Source: a virus. From it: a DNA stretch of 26,238 nucleotides. The DNA lies in the IMG/VR virus record IMGVR_UViG_3300025769_000715, positions 1 to 26,238 of that record. The stretch is one strand, 5' to 3'. Made by a program: the position numbers and the translations under genes. A model generated the notes under the pieces. The model saw only the letters and a program-made list of their open reading frames with translations. It was not told the origin of the DNA and searched no databases. Shown one piece after another: positions 15,546 to 25,223 of the stretch (positions are counted from its first letter, which is position 1; the number at the start of each line of letters is the position of its first letter).

Positions 15546-16279
15546 GATAAATTAACGATTTTCTCGGTTTGTAAATTCTTTCTATTAACATCTAAATAGA
15601 TCCTTGACAGCTCTTCTACAGCAAGGTCAACAATTAAATAATGATAATCTTCTGGAAGATCACATTCTACTTGAGGTTTGATTGCAATTGGAAAAGGTTC
15701 TTCAATAGTAGGGTGAATAGTATAAGTGCCAAGTGCAACCTCATTTGGTTTTTTAATGTAGGTTATTCTAGCTTTAGTTAAACTATACTCCCCATTTGTA
15801 TACACATATAAACTATCATTTCTAATAACACCAACAGCTCTTTTCCAAGCTTTTGATGGTTTGTAATGATAGTCTTTTAGTTTCCAATCTAAATCATCAT
15901 GTTGATAAATAAATACATTGTAAAATGCTTTACAGTCAGGATCATATACGCGAGCTTTTCTTAATGACTTAAGTGGGAGAATAGTATCTGTTAGAAAATT
16001 AATTCTATAAATATTATCTCCCAAAGGCGTTAAATCAATCTCTGGTTGCTCAGGATATGCAACAACCAAAGTTTGAATCATATCCAATCTTTGTTGAGTA
16101 GTTTCAAAACCGAAATTAAAATTCCTTGGGTTTTTGTTATACAGCGCATATTCTGTATACAAAAATATGGCTGTGTTGAGAACAACGTCCACCTCCAAAT
16201 CTGATAGATTGGGGCGAACATTGTTCCCTAACATGTCCCATTTTCTTTTAACCTCGCTATGTAACTGCTCGATAATCAT
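15542..16279 (-). CDS. Head-tail adaptor (neck) protein candidate
   Basis: Encodes 245 residues. The N-terminal helices (IIEQLHSEVKRKWDMLG, LEVDVVLNTAIFLYTEYAL), a central beta part with ARITYIKKP and a final helix after LPEDYHYLIVDLAVEELSRI follow the layout of connector proteins such as the T7 gp11/P22 gp4 type and the ring proteins of crAss-like phages. Both junctions are 4-bp ATGA overlaps (16276-16279 and 15542-15545), so it is translationally coupled to its neighbours. The place after the capsid gene agrees. The assignment is from layout, not from a unique motif. Confidence 0.5.
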   Translation of the reverse strand: MIIEQLHSEVKRKWDMLGNNVRPNLSDLEVDVVLNTAIFLYTEYALYNKNPRNFNFGFETTQQRLDMIQTLVVAYPEQPEIDLTPLGDNIYRINFLTDTILPLKSLRKARVYDPDCKAFYNVFIYQHDDLDWKLKDYHYKPSKAWKRAVGVIRNDSLYVYTNGEYSLTKARITYIKKPNEVALGTYTIHPTIEEPFPIAIKPQVECDLPEDYHYLIVDLAVEELSRIYLDVNRKNLQTEKIVNLS

Positions 16280-17403
16280 AAGTCAGCTTGTGTAGTAATT
16301 CCTGTTCGTACAAGTTCTTCTTCAAGTTCTTTGTACCAATTATATTCATCAACGTCAGGATTATAGTTAATATATTCTTGGTGGAACATATTGTGAATCT
16401 TATCAAGATCTCGTCCTAACCTATATACATTCTCATGGTCTTTCTTAGAAAGCCACAAATACTCAGCATTTGAGTTTACAATAATCCTGTAATTCAAAGC
16501 TTGTTTAAACATGTATTTGATGTATAATTTGATTTTACCATCTTTTCCTGCTTTTACAAGATCATACAGTTCATTGAACTTCTTATGCCTTTCTTCTTGA
16601 GTTCCTCCGTTTCTAATAGACTTTTGAATAAATACAAATTCTTCAAGTTCATTATCCACTTTGGTTTCAATAATCTGCTTGTCTTTTACTACATTAAGAA
16701 TACTGGCTACTTGGAACCTTGTAAACTTATCATAGTTAGTAGTCAAGTCTTTAGTATTTGCCATTGTCTCCATGATCTTAGAGCGTTCTGACTTCTTCCT
16801 TGCTGTTGCTTCATCATCTGATGCTAAGTAAAACTCATGTTTAGTTACATTAGCTTCTTCTCGTGACTTAGCAACTTTTGGATGGTTTTCCAACAAGAGA
16901 ATAGCCAATCGCCCTCTTGATGTATTCCCATTAAAAACTGCCATGTTATCATCTAGATACAAAGCAAAATCCTCAAGAACAGTAGGAGCTTTTCCATTAT
17001 TGTATTTTGCATCCGCAGGTCTTAAATTCTTTACAGAAGTATAAGAGTTCTTTGGTTGATCATCAATAATTTCATACAATGTTTGAAGAGGAAGAGTTTT
17101 CCTATCCCTTACTTCTTCATTGTAAATGCTCGCCCAATACTGTCTTGGACGAATGTCATTGGCAATCTGATCAAGCTCTAAGCCATAAAAAGGATTGTCA
17201 ACAACTTCGTCCAAGCCAGTCTTCAATTTAAATCCGTCAGGAGATGTAAACTTTACTCTAACCTTTGCATTTCTTGCTCTGGTTCTATTAGCGGAGATTC
17301 TTTCTCCTGTTGACAGATTAATATCATAATCACTTCGACCCTGCACACTCTTTCGTGGAACAGGAATAACAAATACTTTTTTATTTAATATTTCCGTTAA
17401 CAT
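16276..17403 (-). CDS. 375-aa protein downstream of capsid, unassigned
   Basis: No family recognised. The N-terminal 60 residues are basic (NRTRARNAKVRVKF). The remainder is largely helical and charged, with many Lys/Glu and Asn/Tyr, ending near DVDEYNWYKELEEELV. It has no signal peptide or membrane span. It begins 23 bases after the capsid stop and overlaps the adaptor candidate as ATGA. A virion-associated or assembly role is inferred only from position. Confidence 0.6.
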   Translation of the reverse strand: MLTEILNKKVFVIPVPRKSVQGRSDYDINLSTGERISANRTRARNAKVRVKFTSPDGFKLKTGLDEVVDNPFYGLELDQIANDIRPRQYWASIYNEEVRDRKTLPLQTLYEIIDDQPKNSYTSVKNLRPADAKYNNGKAPTVLEDFALYLDDNMAVFNGNTSRGRLAILLLENHPKVAKSREEANVTKHEFYLASDDEATARKKSERSKIMETMANTKDLTTNYDKFTRFQVASILNVVKDKQIIETKVDNELEEFVFIQKSIRNGGTQEERHKKFNELYDLVKAGKDGKIKLYIKYMFKQALNYRIIVNSNAEYLWLSKKDHENVYRLGRDLDKIHNMFHQEYINYNPDVDEYNWYKELEEELVRTGITTQADL

Positions 17404-17426
17404 GGACTTATATTTAAATTAAATAA

Positions 17427-19031
17427 TTACACTACCCATTCCATACGACCAATTGCTTTTGTATCCCAAACAGCAAGAGAACCACACATAGTACGATAAA
17501 TACCAGTCTTCTTGTTGTTAGAATAAGCATTACCACCATCTGTGATGGGGCCCCTGCGAATGTCATATACATTAGAAACATGGTAGTATTCATCTACCAT
17601 ATCCTGACATACCATAGTAATGTTTTCACCAGTTGAGCCTTGTGCAGCACTTTCAGTTTTACCAAACTCAAGAATGTCACATGAGAATGATTCAAGAGGT
17701 AAGTAAGAACCTGGGGCTGTTTCCCTGTAGATTTGTGGATCATCTTTTAATGGATCATACATTACAGTTACAACAATACCCATTGGCAACTTAATCTTGG
17801 TAAACTGAGCACCATATTCAAGCTCGTTAGGGTGAACTCCAATAGGTTCTTTGTTCTCACGAATAAAGAGACCTGGCTCTACAGTTTGGAAAGTAGATGC
17901 TTCAGCAGCAATCAGGTTTGACAGATAGCTGATAAAACCAGTACCACCAATCATGTAAGGCTTACGGTTCATAAATCCACGGCGAGTTACAAAAATCTGA
18001 TGTAAGAAATCATACAACTCGTTAAGTGTCCATGAACCATCGTGTGGGAAATACTGACCATCACGAACAATCTGTCTCCAACCTGGAGCAGTTTTGATTG
18101 GATGTCCTGTGTTAGGCTCAGTAGAAATTTCAAGATTACCAAACTCCATCATGAATTCACGATCCATCTCAGAGCGATCTAACAAACGAGCTTCTGCCTT
18201 AGAAATAAAGAATCCTGCAGGAATAGTTTCGTTAGTTCCTTTCTTGGTAATATTTGATTGATAAATGTAACCAGAATGGAAACCTCCATCCTTGTAAGTA
18301 GCACCTCCCATCTTGTATGGGGCATTATTGTTTTGTCCCTTACGGGCAGCAGAAATTTCCATACGAACAAACTTGTCAGAAAATTCTACTTTGTTGGCAG
18401 ACTGACCAACTACACCACGCAGTTTAGCCATCTTACCATACTCATCTCCAGCGTAGAATGGGTTATCTTCGTCACCCACCTGAGAAGAAACACGAATGAG
18501 AGTAGCTCCTTCATCAATTAAAGCTGAGTCAATGTAAGCATTAGGGTCTGAAGTCTGCAACTTACAAGTAATTACATACTGATAAGGCCCCATAGATTCA
18601 GGTGTACCAACAGATACAACCTTAATTAAAGGTGCATTGTCATCCTCAGTCTTTAAGACCATTGGATTTTCAACGTGTGGATGATTCAATACAATACGGA
18701 AAGTTTCTTGTCCACCCTTGCCAATTTGAGTGCCAGATGATTCAAGCATACCTGTGACACGATACTCAATGAGTGCATCACCTACAACTTCCCACTCGTA
18801 CTCATCCTTACCACCGGGAATTGTGTAATAGTTTCCTTTGGCCATTGTATGCCAAGTCCACTTTTTATTCACCATTTCACCCATGAACTCAGAAGAGAAA
18901 AGACGAGCAGTTTTCACTCCAAATTGGAATGGCTTCTCGTCACGAAACATGGCTGCATGTGAATATGAGTCAAAGAAAGTGCCACCAAACTGTTGATATT
19001 CGGCAACACTAAGTGCTGTTCTCCTATTCAT
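17427..19031 (-). CDS. Major capsid protein candidate
   Basis: Encodes 534 residues. It follows TerL, portal and a scaffold-like protein, the usual place for the major capsid gene. The long soluble mixed alpha-beta protein has no repeats, signal peptide or membrane span. A long helix-rich part (FFISKAEARLLDRSEMDREFMMEFGNLEIS and WTLNELYDFLHQIFVTRRGFMNRKPYMIGG region) could be the spine helix and axial domain of an HK97 fold. Its size fits the larger capsid proteins of crAss-like and related Bacteroidetes phages. The start at 19031 follows a 44-base AT-rich gap without a Shine-Dalgarno sequence. A structure prediction would settle the fold. Confidence 0.7.
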   Translation of the reverse strand: MNRRTALSVAEYQQFGGTFFDSYSHAAMFRDEKPFQFGVKTARLFSSEFMGEMVNKKWTWHTMAKGNYYTIPGGKDEYEWEVVGDALIEYRVTGMLESSGTQIGKGGQETFRIVLNHPHVENPMVLKTEDDNAPLIKVVSVGTPESMGPYQYVITCKLQTSDPNAYIDSALIDEGATLIRVSSQVGDEDNPFYAGDEYGKMAKLRGVVGQSANKVEFSDKFVRMEISAARKGQNNNAPYKMGGATYKDGGFHSGYIYQSNITKKGTNETIPAGFFISKAEARLLDRSEMDREFMMEFGNLEISTEPNTGHPIKTAPGWRQIVRDGQYFPHDGSWTLNELYDFLHQIFVTRRGFMNRKPYMIGGTGFISYLSNLIAAEASTFQTVEPGLFIRENKEPIGVHPNELEYGAQFTKIKLPMGIVVTVMYDPLKDDPQIYRETAPGSYLPLESFSCDILEFGKTESAAQGSTGENITMVCQDMVDEYYHVSNVYDIRRGPITDGGNAYSNNKKTGIYRTMCGSLAVWDTKAIGRMEWVV

Positions 19032-19075
19032 AATAAATTCGAGTTTAATTAAAAATTAAAAATTAAAGTAAAAAA

Positions 19076-20158
19076 TTAGTCTGCAAATTCAATATCATTC
19101 AAAGATTTAACTTTAGTACCAAAACCCTTATCTGACCCAGAAAGATTCCCTGTACCTCTAAAATAATTCATTAAATTCTCTTTTGTTTCTTTCACACCGT
19201 CTGAAACTGAGGACTTTTTATAGTTATCTAAATTAAATGTACCATCTTCAGGATTAAAATAAGACATAAAATCTAACAGCTGAACTAAGCCTCTTGGATG
19301 ATTATAAATGCTTTCAATTTTATTTTTAAAACCACCTTGTGCAAGTTCATTATAAACAATTTGCTTACGCTTATCCATCCATCCAGTTTCATTAATTGCT
19401 TCTACAAAACCCTTTTGAAACTCTTCAATGTTACGTTCAGCTTGTGCTCTTTCTTCTTTAACCTTGTTAACCTCTTTTTCTAAGTCCTTGGTTTTTAAAG
19501 ATAAATCCTTTTTAAAGGCAGCTAAAGCTTTTTTCTTAAGTGTGCCTTTATCCTTATATAACTCAATAATCTCTTCAATCGTTTCTTCATCATCTCCTTG
19601 TTCCATAAGTTGCTTTGTCAAATAATCTTCAGCAACAGACTCATCATTAAAACTTTCTTCAGTCAAATCTACATTTGCTGCTTCAGCACGATCAATAATT
19701 TTTCTAAATTCATCTGGAGTAAGATCATTCCCTTTTGTAACAACATATTCCAATACCTTAGAAGTAACAGGGTTTGGAGAATTTACAATAGCTTGCAAAA
19801 TAGCTTCTTGTGATTGCTGAAGTTTTGTTGCATTTTCATGCTCTAATATTTGAGCTAGTTGATCATAACTACCATCAAAATCTTCATACTCATTTGCAAT
19901 AAAACCCTTGTCTCGATAAAACTGATACAATCCTGATGCTTCACCGTCTGCAGGCTTAGAGCGTTTTGTAGTTTGTTTTGGTTCTTCATCTTCTTCTTGA
20001 GAATCAGGTTCATCATCAGGTTCTTCATCACTAAATTGATTTTGAAATTCTGAAGCAGAAGGTTTTCCTAGAATGTCTTCTTTTTTTTCATTGGTGGTTT
20101 CATCACCTTTGATTTCATCATCTATAAAGTCAAAATCTGGTAATACTAAATCTTCCAT
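19076..20158 (-). CDS. Scaffold-like capsid assembly protein
   Basis: Encodes 360 residues. A very acidic N-terminus (DEEPDDEPDSQEEDEEP near residue 44) is followed by a helical middle with a strong coiled coil (about 215-255: LKKKALAAFKKDLSL through KEERAQAERNIEEF) and a Gly/Ser-rich end. Acidic start, long coiled coil and position between portal and capsid genes are typical of scaffolds. Such proteins guide shell assembly and leave or are cut before DNA entry. No protease domain is seen here or in neighbours. Confidence 0.7.
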   Translation of the reverse strand: MEDLVLPDFDFIDDEIKGDETTNEKKEDILGKPSASEFQNQFSDEEPDDEPDSQEEDEEPKQTTKRSKPADGEASGLYQFYRDKGFIANEYEDFDGSYDQLAQILEHENATKLQQSQEAILQAIVNSPNPVTSKVLEYVVTKGNDLTPDEFRKIIDRAEAANVDLTEESFNDESVAEDYLTKQLMEQGDDEETIEEIIELYKDKGTLKKKALAAFKKDLSLKTKDLEKEVNKVKEERAQAERNIEEFQKGFVEAINETGWMDKRKQIVYNELAQGGFKNKIESIYNHPRGLVQLLDFMSYFNPEDGTFNLDNYKKSSVSDGVKETKENLMNYFRGTGNLSGSDKGFGTKVKSLNDIEFAD

Positions 20159-20178
20159 AGTTCTTGTTGTTTAATAAA

Positions 20179-22677
20179 TTAAGAAGGTCTTTGACCTTGT
20201 TGTTGTTTCATATTAGTTTCTCTTTCTTTTCTATTTTGTTCGCGTTCTTTGATGTTCATATCTTGAATTGTTTTAGCAGCTTCAAGTTCTCTTGGAACAT
20301 CATCATTATCACTGTCTTTATCTATCATATATTTCTGAAGATCCATTGCTTTAATTTCTTTATCAATTTCTCCTTTAACCATAATCTTATTAATCTCAAC
20401 TTGTTCTTTCTTCTGCTCAGCTTGCATCATTGCTTGTTGTTGCTGTTGTTGCATTTGCTCCATTCTTTGCTGCTGCTCATTAGAAGCCATAGTTATCTTC
20501 TTGTGTATTTTTTCAGGAGACTCTTTTTTAATTATAGACAAAAACAAATTAGAAAGTGTTTCCATTCCCTGTCCAGCATTTTGAGCAAATGCATGAGCAG
20601 ATTGTAACATATACTTTCTGTACTCTTCATTGTTTGTTTCATCTCCTATAAACACTCCAATATCTTCATGATCTAATATATCAGGAGTAATCTTTAGTAC
20701 TTTCTTTACTCCTTCAGATGATACATAGTTTAGAAAATGTTCTTTTCTATTAGGATGTTTTCTAAAGAAGTCAGTATAATACATTCTAAACTGACGAAGA
20801 TATTCATTTATTAAATCTTTCATTATTTCATTAAACTCAATAAAATAACTTTCAGACATAGTATATCCCTGCTGTACAGCCATTTGATTATCAGAAGCAT
20901 TACTGTTTGGTTCAATAACACCTTCTGCTTGTGGTGGTACAAGCATTTGCATTCCAATCTCTCTATCTAATAATTCAAGGAACTGTTGCATTTGTATAAT
21001 CTCACCAAATGCACCTGCCATTTCAGGTCTGACAACAGCACCACTATTGTAATTAGGCATTAAGCCTTCAGTTCTTGATTGAAGTGCATAACCAAGACTT
21101 CTTCTCAAGTACATGAACATTGCAATCTTATCAATACCTTCATACAGAGGTTCACCATTTTCATCAGTATGTAAATACTCAGGAATCATATCAACTGATA
21201 TGTTCTTAATAAATCCTTCGTATTTAGATATTTCTTTTGTTTGAAGAGCTTTTACTGCAAAGTATTGGAACTGAGTATTTAGTGCTCTTTCTACTAATGA
21301 AATTGGTTGTGAGTTAAGATTGGAAATAAACCTACCATTGATACCTAATGTAAAATCACCAAATGGATCTCCTGTAAATAATGGCTGATAAGGACATTCT
21401 CTAAAATTCCAAATCAATCTGCTACCATATCTTGTTACTTCATACCTGCGAGGAACCCATAATTTCTCAGCAAAACAAGCATTATTGTACTCATCTAAAT
21501 ATTCGTACCGAGTGCTTTTTTGACCATAATCATTTGTAATTCTTGTCTTGGTAGCATCAGCTGGTGGTTTAAAATTAGAAGGTGCTACTTCTGTAATTTC
21601 CTCACCATAATCATCAGTTCGTGTAATAAACCAAACTTGACGATATGCTTTAAATTGCAAGTATGTTTTCCAAGTAAGTGTTTCACTATTAAATCTGCGA
21701 TTTGTCATAGAACCCATACCGTGTCCTACTTCTCTGTCATCCGCATAATGCATTGTAGCTGATGCTAATAGCTCAGATCTTTCAGCTTTTGCATCAGGTC
21801 CAGGTTCATGATGTTTGTTTGCTCTGTTGTTAGATGAGCCAGTAAAAGTAACGAGTTGTTCTATTTCTTCAGGACTTACTTCATTTCCTATTTCATTATA
21901 GACATCTGCTAATGTAATAGGTACTTTAATCCAAAAGTAATCTGCATTCTTAACATCAAATACATCAGGAGATTTGTGAAATCCTACATGTAAATTATTA
22001 GTAACAATAGGTTTAGGTTGACCATTTACTTCTACAATACCTACAAACGTACCATCTGTAGCCATTAAATGTTTAAATGCAGTATCTTTAATTTTCCTCC
22101 AATTAAACTTCCACTTAAAATACTGAATGACATCATTATAAAATTGTTCTGCTTCACTTTTATAATGTGTTCCTACTAATTGCTCAGGTTCTGGTTGTGT
22201 TCTTTGTTTAGCAATATATTGTTCTACATCTTCTTTAGGTACACCTTGTTGTTGAAGTTGAGCTCCTTCAATGTTTAAATTAATCATTTCATTGATGCTG
22301 TTGTAAAGCATATTCTCAAGCTCAGCATCTTTTATTTTATTCTCTCTGTCAGAGAGTACCATTGCCTCAATATTATCTCCGCGTTTATGCATCTCTCCAA
22401 CTTGATACATATACTTAGAGTATATTCTATTGTAAGGTATTAAGTTTTCTGGTTCTTCATCTGGAAGTTGCATATGAATAGGAACTTGGGAACAAAATTC
22501 CTCCATATGCTCTTTAAACCTTGTTAAATCATTATTGAGAATATCATAACACCGTTTCATACGCTCATACTGATAAGACACAGTTTGATCGTATGGAATA
22601 ATGTCATTAATTATTTCCTCATACCATTTCTCATTTTTTTGAGAATCAGGTATTCTAAGTCTTATATCTGCTCGCAT
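20179..22677 (-). CDS. Portal protein
   Basis: Encodes 832 residues, the size of the large portals of crAss-like and some podovirus groups. It overlaps the TerL gene by 23 bp and precedes the scaffold candidate. Mostly helical: conserved-looking parts include an N-terminal helical wing, a central part with FGDFTLGINGRFISNLNSQPISLVERALN and helices such as RSLGYALQSRTEG, and a C-terminal Gln-rich coil (about residues 745-775, EQQQRMEQMQQQQQQ) that fits a barrel or crown. A portal forms the twelve-subunit DNA gate at one capsid vertex and docks TerL. The assignment rests on size, position and overall layout. Confidence 0.78.
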   Translation of the reverse strand: MRADIRLRIPDSQKNEKWYEEIINDIIPYDQTVSYQYERMKRCYDILNNDLTRFKEHMEEFCSQVPIHMQLPDEEPENLIPYNRIYSKYMYQVGEMHKRGDNIEAMVLSDRENKIKDAELENMLYNSINEMINLNIEGAQLQQQGVPKEDVEQYIAKQRTQPEPEQLVGTHYKSEAEQFYNDVIQYFKWKFNWRKIKDTAFKHLMATDGTFVGIVEVNGQPKPIVTNNLHVGFHKSPDVFDVKNADYFWIKVPITLADVYNEIGNEVSPEEIEQLVTFTGSSNNRANKHHEPGPDAKAERSELLASATMHYADDREVGHGMGSMTNRRFNSETLTWKTYLQFKAYRQVWFITRTDDYGEEITEVAPSNFKPPADATKTRITNDYGQKSTRYEYLDEYNNACFAEKLWVPRRYEVTRYGSRLIWNFRECPYQPLFTGDPFGDFTLGINGRFISNLNSQPISLVERALNTQFQYFAVKALQTKEISKYEGFIKNISVDMIPEYLHTDENGEPLYEGIDKIAMFMYLRRSLGYALQSRTEGLMPNYNSGAVVRPEMAGAFGEIIQMQQFLELLDREIGMQMLVPPQAEGVIEPNSNASDNQMAVQQGYTMSESYFIEFNEIMKDLINEYLRQFRMYYTDFFRKHPNRKEHFLNYVSSEGVKKVLKITPDILDHEDIGVFIGDETNNEEYRKYMLQSAHAFAQNAGQGMETLSNLFLSIIKKESPEKIHKKITMASNEQQQRMEQMQQQQQQAMMQAEQKKEQVEINKIMVKGEIDKEIKAMDLQKYMIDKDSDNDDVPRELEAAKTIQDMNIKEREQNRKERETNMKQQQGQRPS

Positions 22678-24979
22678 ATTTACGTTGTTTTACGGATCGT
22701 GCAATGGAAATGTAATTATGACTTCTCATTCTAGACATTCTAACTTCTTGTTCTCCAAGAGCTAATGGTATTCCTAAACAGGCAGATACAGCATCAGCAT
22801 TTACTTTGTCATTGTATTGCTTAATCTGCTTAATTAAAAATAAACATGGAATTCTTTCAATGTTCATTTTGATTTCTGTCTCACCATCTATTGTCAATTC
22901 AGTTTCTTCTTTTAACCAGTCTGCGAATTGATCAATAAGTGTAACTTTAGAAGCACCACTAACAATGTATCCAGTTTGAGTTGCCTTTTTTTCAAACATC
23001 CATGATCCTTGGCTATATTGGGGTCTTCTACAAAGAAGATCTATCTTTCTTTTCTTTATAAAATATTGTCTTATTCTTTCACCACGGTTTGCTTCATACC
23101 ACAGTCCTCCAATAGGATTACCATACAAAGCCAAACCTAATTCTACAATTTCATTATATTTATCTAAACCCTCTAAAGGTTTACCAACAAATCCTGCACA
23201 AATACAATTCCCTGGCAAACCATGACTAATGTATTTAGGGTTTACAATAAAATATGTAACCCCTAATGATCCTCCTTCATTCCATGAATCAGATACATAT
23301 GGATCATGTACAGCAAATACTGCATCTTCAGGAATGACTCCATTTATCTTTAATTTCTCAGGTGATATATACATAACAAATTCACCTGATAAATCTTTCT
23401 TGTCTACTGATATAGGCCATTCATAAAATGGATCTGGATTAGCTACAATATCATAGTTTACACCATTTGGAGAGCTACTATCTCTATACAAAGAGATAGA
23501 AGTACCAATCTTTTTATACAATTCTCCTTTAATAAGTTGCCTTTCTCTAATCTCAGCTTCTTTTGTAGGTAATATATCACCATGCGCCTGTACCCACATA
23601 TCATCAATATAAAAAGGCGCACCCATTCTGTGGTTTCTAAATACAGAAGGGTCTGATGATTTTTTCTTTTCTTCACGAATAGATAAATGCTTTTCCTTAG
23701 CTTCATCTAAATTAGTATTACCATCTTCGTCTTTAAACCCAGGATCTACCATATAACATGGTAAAAAGAATCCATAAGAAGCTTCAGAATCATAATCAGG
23801 GTAAGTAAACTCAATACAATTAAAATCCTTAGGTTGAGTAAATACTTTCTTTGCTGGAATAATAGTTTCCATATCACCAGAAGTACCAATACCTGCCTGA
23901 CCTGCTAACTTTCTTGATGCACTATCAGAAATCATATGCTCGTTAGAACCCCATGAATCAAGCAGTTCTGTATTCAATCCAATCTCTTCATTAATAATAT
24001 ATGTACGTCTACCACCAGCAGATTTTTGAGATGCACCTTTTTGATTAGGTGAGTATGCAGTATTGTATACTCTGTCTCCTGTTTTCTCCTTTGTCCAAAC
24101 ACCACCTTGCTTTACATCTTTACGTTCTTCCCAAGGATCTTCCTTATTGTTAATCTTAATACTACCACCCATTTCTTTCCAAAATGGAGATGGTTCATAT
24201 TCACTATCAGCTTTTGATTTACCCCAAACACCAAGCTCAGGATAATCAGTAGAAGCCATACAATCCATATTAAACTGTACTTTCTGAAGCAACTCAGTAG
24301 ATTTACCTCCACCACCAGATGTAACTTCAATAACAGCTGAAGAATTAACTTCTTCTCCTGGCAAATACTTCTTTTGACCAGAAAAACATAAGTCAAACAA
24401 TATATTACCTATTGCTTGACTTACTGATTTACCACCACCTCGAGAACCTAACTCAATATAATTTTTAGCTTGGTTCCAATAAAGAGGAAACCCTTTTGGT
24501 TCTTTATGCAGACCAAAAAGGTTTTCTACTGGACTAATAAACTTTTTAAGTTTACCTTTTTTATTAATCATCTGTAAATACCTATCCTCAGGTATATTAG
24601 ATGGTCGTTTTGTTGTTGTGCATTCAAATACTGCATAATCAGAAGTGTACTCATCATCTCCTTCAAAACCAGAGAACTTATCCATTATCATACGATAATA
24701 CATTCTATGCCATTCCAAGTCTCTAATCCTTGGAATACCAATAGTTCGTTCTCCGTAATCTGTCCAATCTTCAAACCTTCCAAATACACCCATAAAACCA
24801 ATACGACCTGGCACATATCTCCACTGACCAAACTGTAGAACCCATATACCATTAATCATTTTAGCTCGTAACTCTCTCCATATCTTAGTATGCTCAGGAT
24901 GAAAAGGGTGTACTGCTCTAGGTTTAAATTGGTTCAAAATCTCCGAGAGTGTCCCCGTTTGTATCTTGATCCACTCCAT
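22655..24979 (-). CDS. terL: Terminase large subunit (packaging ATPase and nuclease)
   Basis: Encodes 774 residues. Walker A is G178-SRGGG-K184-S185. The Walker B candidate is YIINEE (327-332), with Asn in place of the usual Asp before the catalytic Glu. The nuclease half has three acidic positions in the expected order: D559 (AVHDPYVSD), E629 (LWYEANR) and D729 (VNADAVSAC), which would hold the metals of the RNase H-like fold. A second glycine-rich stretch, SGGGGKST (221-228), lies shortly after Walker A. The enzyme drives DNA into the prohead through the portal and cuts it. The start at 24979 overlaps the upstream gene by 56 bp; the next Met is at residue 41, which would lose a well-formed N-terminal part. 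Length exceeds typical siphovirus TerL but suits crAss-like phages. Confidence 0.92.
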   Translation of the reverse strand: MEWIKIQTGTLSEILNQFKPRAVHPFHPEHTKIWRELRAKMINGIWVLQFGQWRYVPGRIGFMGVFGRFEDWTDYGERTIGIPRIRDLEWHRMYYRMIMDKFSGFEGDDEYTSDYAVFECTTTKRPSNIPEDRYLQMINKKGKLKKFISPVENLFGLHKEPKGFPLYWNQAKNYIELGSRGGGKSVSQAIGNILFDLCFSGQKKYLPGEEVNSSAVIEVTSGGGGKSTELLQKVQFNMDCMASTDYPELGVWGKSKADSEYEPSPFWKEMGGSIKINNKEDPWEERKDVKQGGVWTKEKTGDRVYNTAYSPNQKGASQKSAGGRRTYIINEEIGLNTELLDSWGSNEHMISDSASRKLAGQAGIGTSGDMETIIPAKKVFTQPKDFNCIEFTYPDYDSEASYGFFLPCYMVDPGFKDEDGNTNLDEAKEKHLSIREEKKKSSDPSVFRNHRMGAPFYIDDMWVQAHGDILPTKEAEIRERQLIKGELYKKIGTSISLYRDSSSPNGVNYDIVANPDPFYEWPISVDKKDLSGEFVMYISPEKLKINGVIPEDAVFAVHDPYVSDSWNEGGSLGVTYFIVNPKYISHGLPGNCICAGFVGKPLEGLDKYNEIVELGLALYGNPIGGLWYEANRGERIRQYFIKKRKIDLLCRRPQYSQGSWMFEKKATQTGYIVSGASKVTLIDQFADWLKEETELTIDGETEIKMNIERIPCLFLIKQIKQYNDKVNADAVSACLGIPLALGEQEVRMSRMRSHNYISIARSVKQRKYASRYKT

Positions 24980-25223
24980 TTACTCCATCTATTATTTCAT
25001 GTTTAGAAATCTGTGAAAATTCCTCAAGGGAAAGATTACAGGCTATCTTTTCATCTGTTGCCAATGTGATAATAATTTTCTCATCATCCATAGACAAATC
25101 TTCAGACGTAAAGTATGGTTCAATATGACTAATAAAATCTACATTAATCATAATCCACATTTCACGTTCTTTCTTATTATCCTTTACTACATATACTGTA
25201 GGTAACTTTATCCATCTGACCAC
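24924..25223 (-). CDS. 99-aa acidic protein upstream of terminase
   Basis: No family recognised. The N-terminal part has beta strands (RWIKLPTVYVVKD, MWIMINVDFISHIEPYF) and the rest is acidic, ending in DQDTNGDTLGDFEPI. Overlaps on both sides (16 bp with the upstream gene, 56 bp with terL) show that it is in the same translated chain. A role beside TerL is possible from position only. Confidence 0.65.
   Translation of the reverse strand: MVRWIKLPTVYVVKDNKKEREMWIMINVDFISHIEPYFTSEDLSMDDEKIIITLATDEKIACNLSLEEFSQISKHEIIDGVNGVDQDTNGDTLGDFEPI

Noticed and set aside
19032-19075. AT-rich gap before the capsid gene as a promoter
   Set aside because: It contains AT-rich direct repeats only, with no TAnnTTTG box or hairpin.
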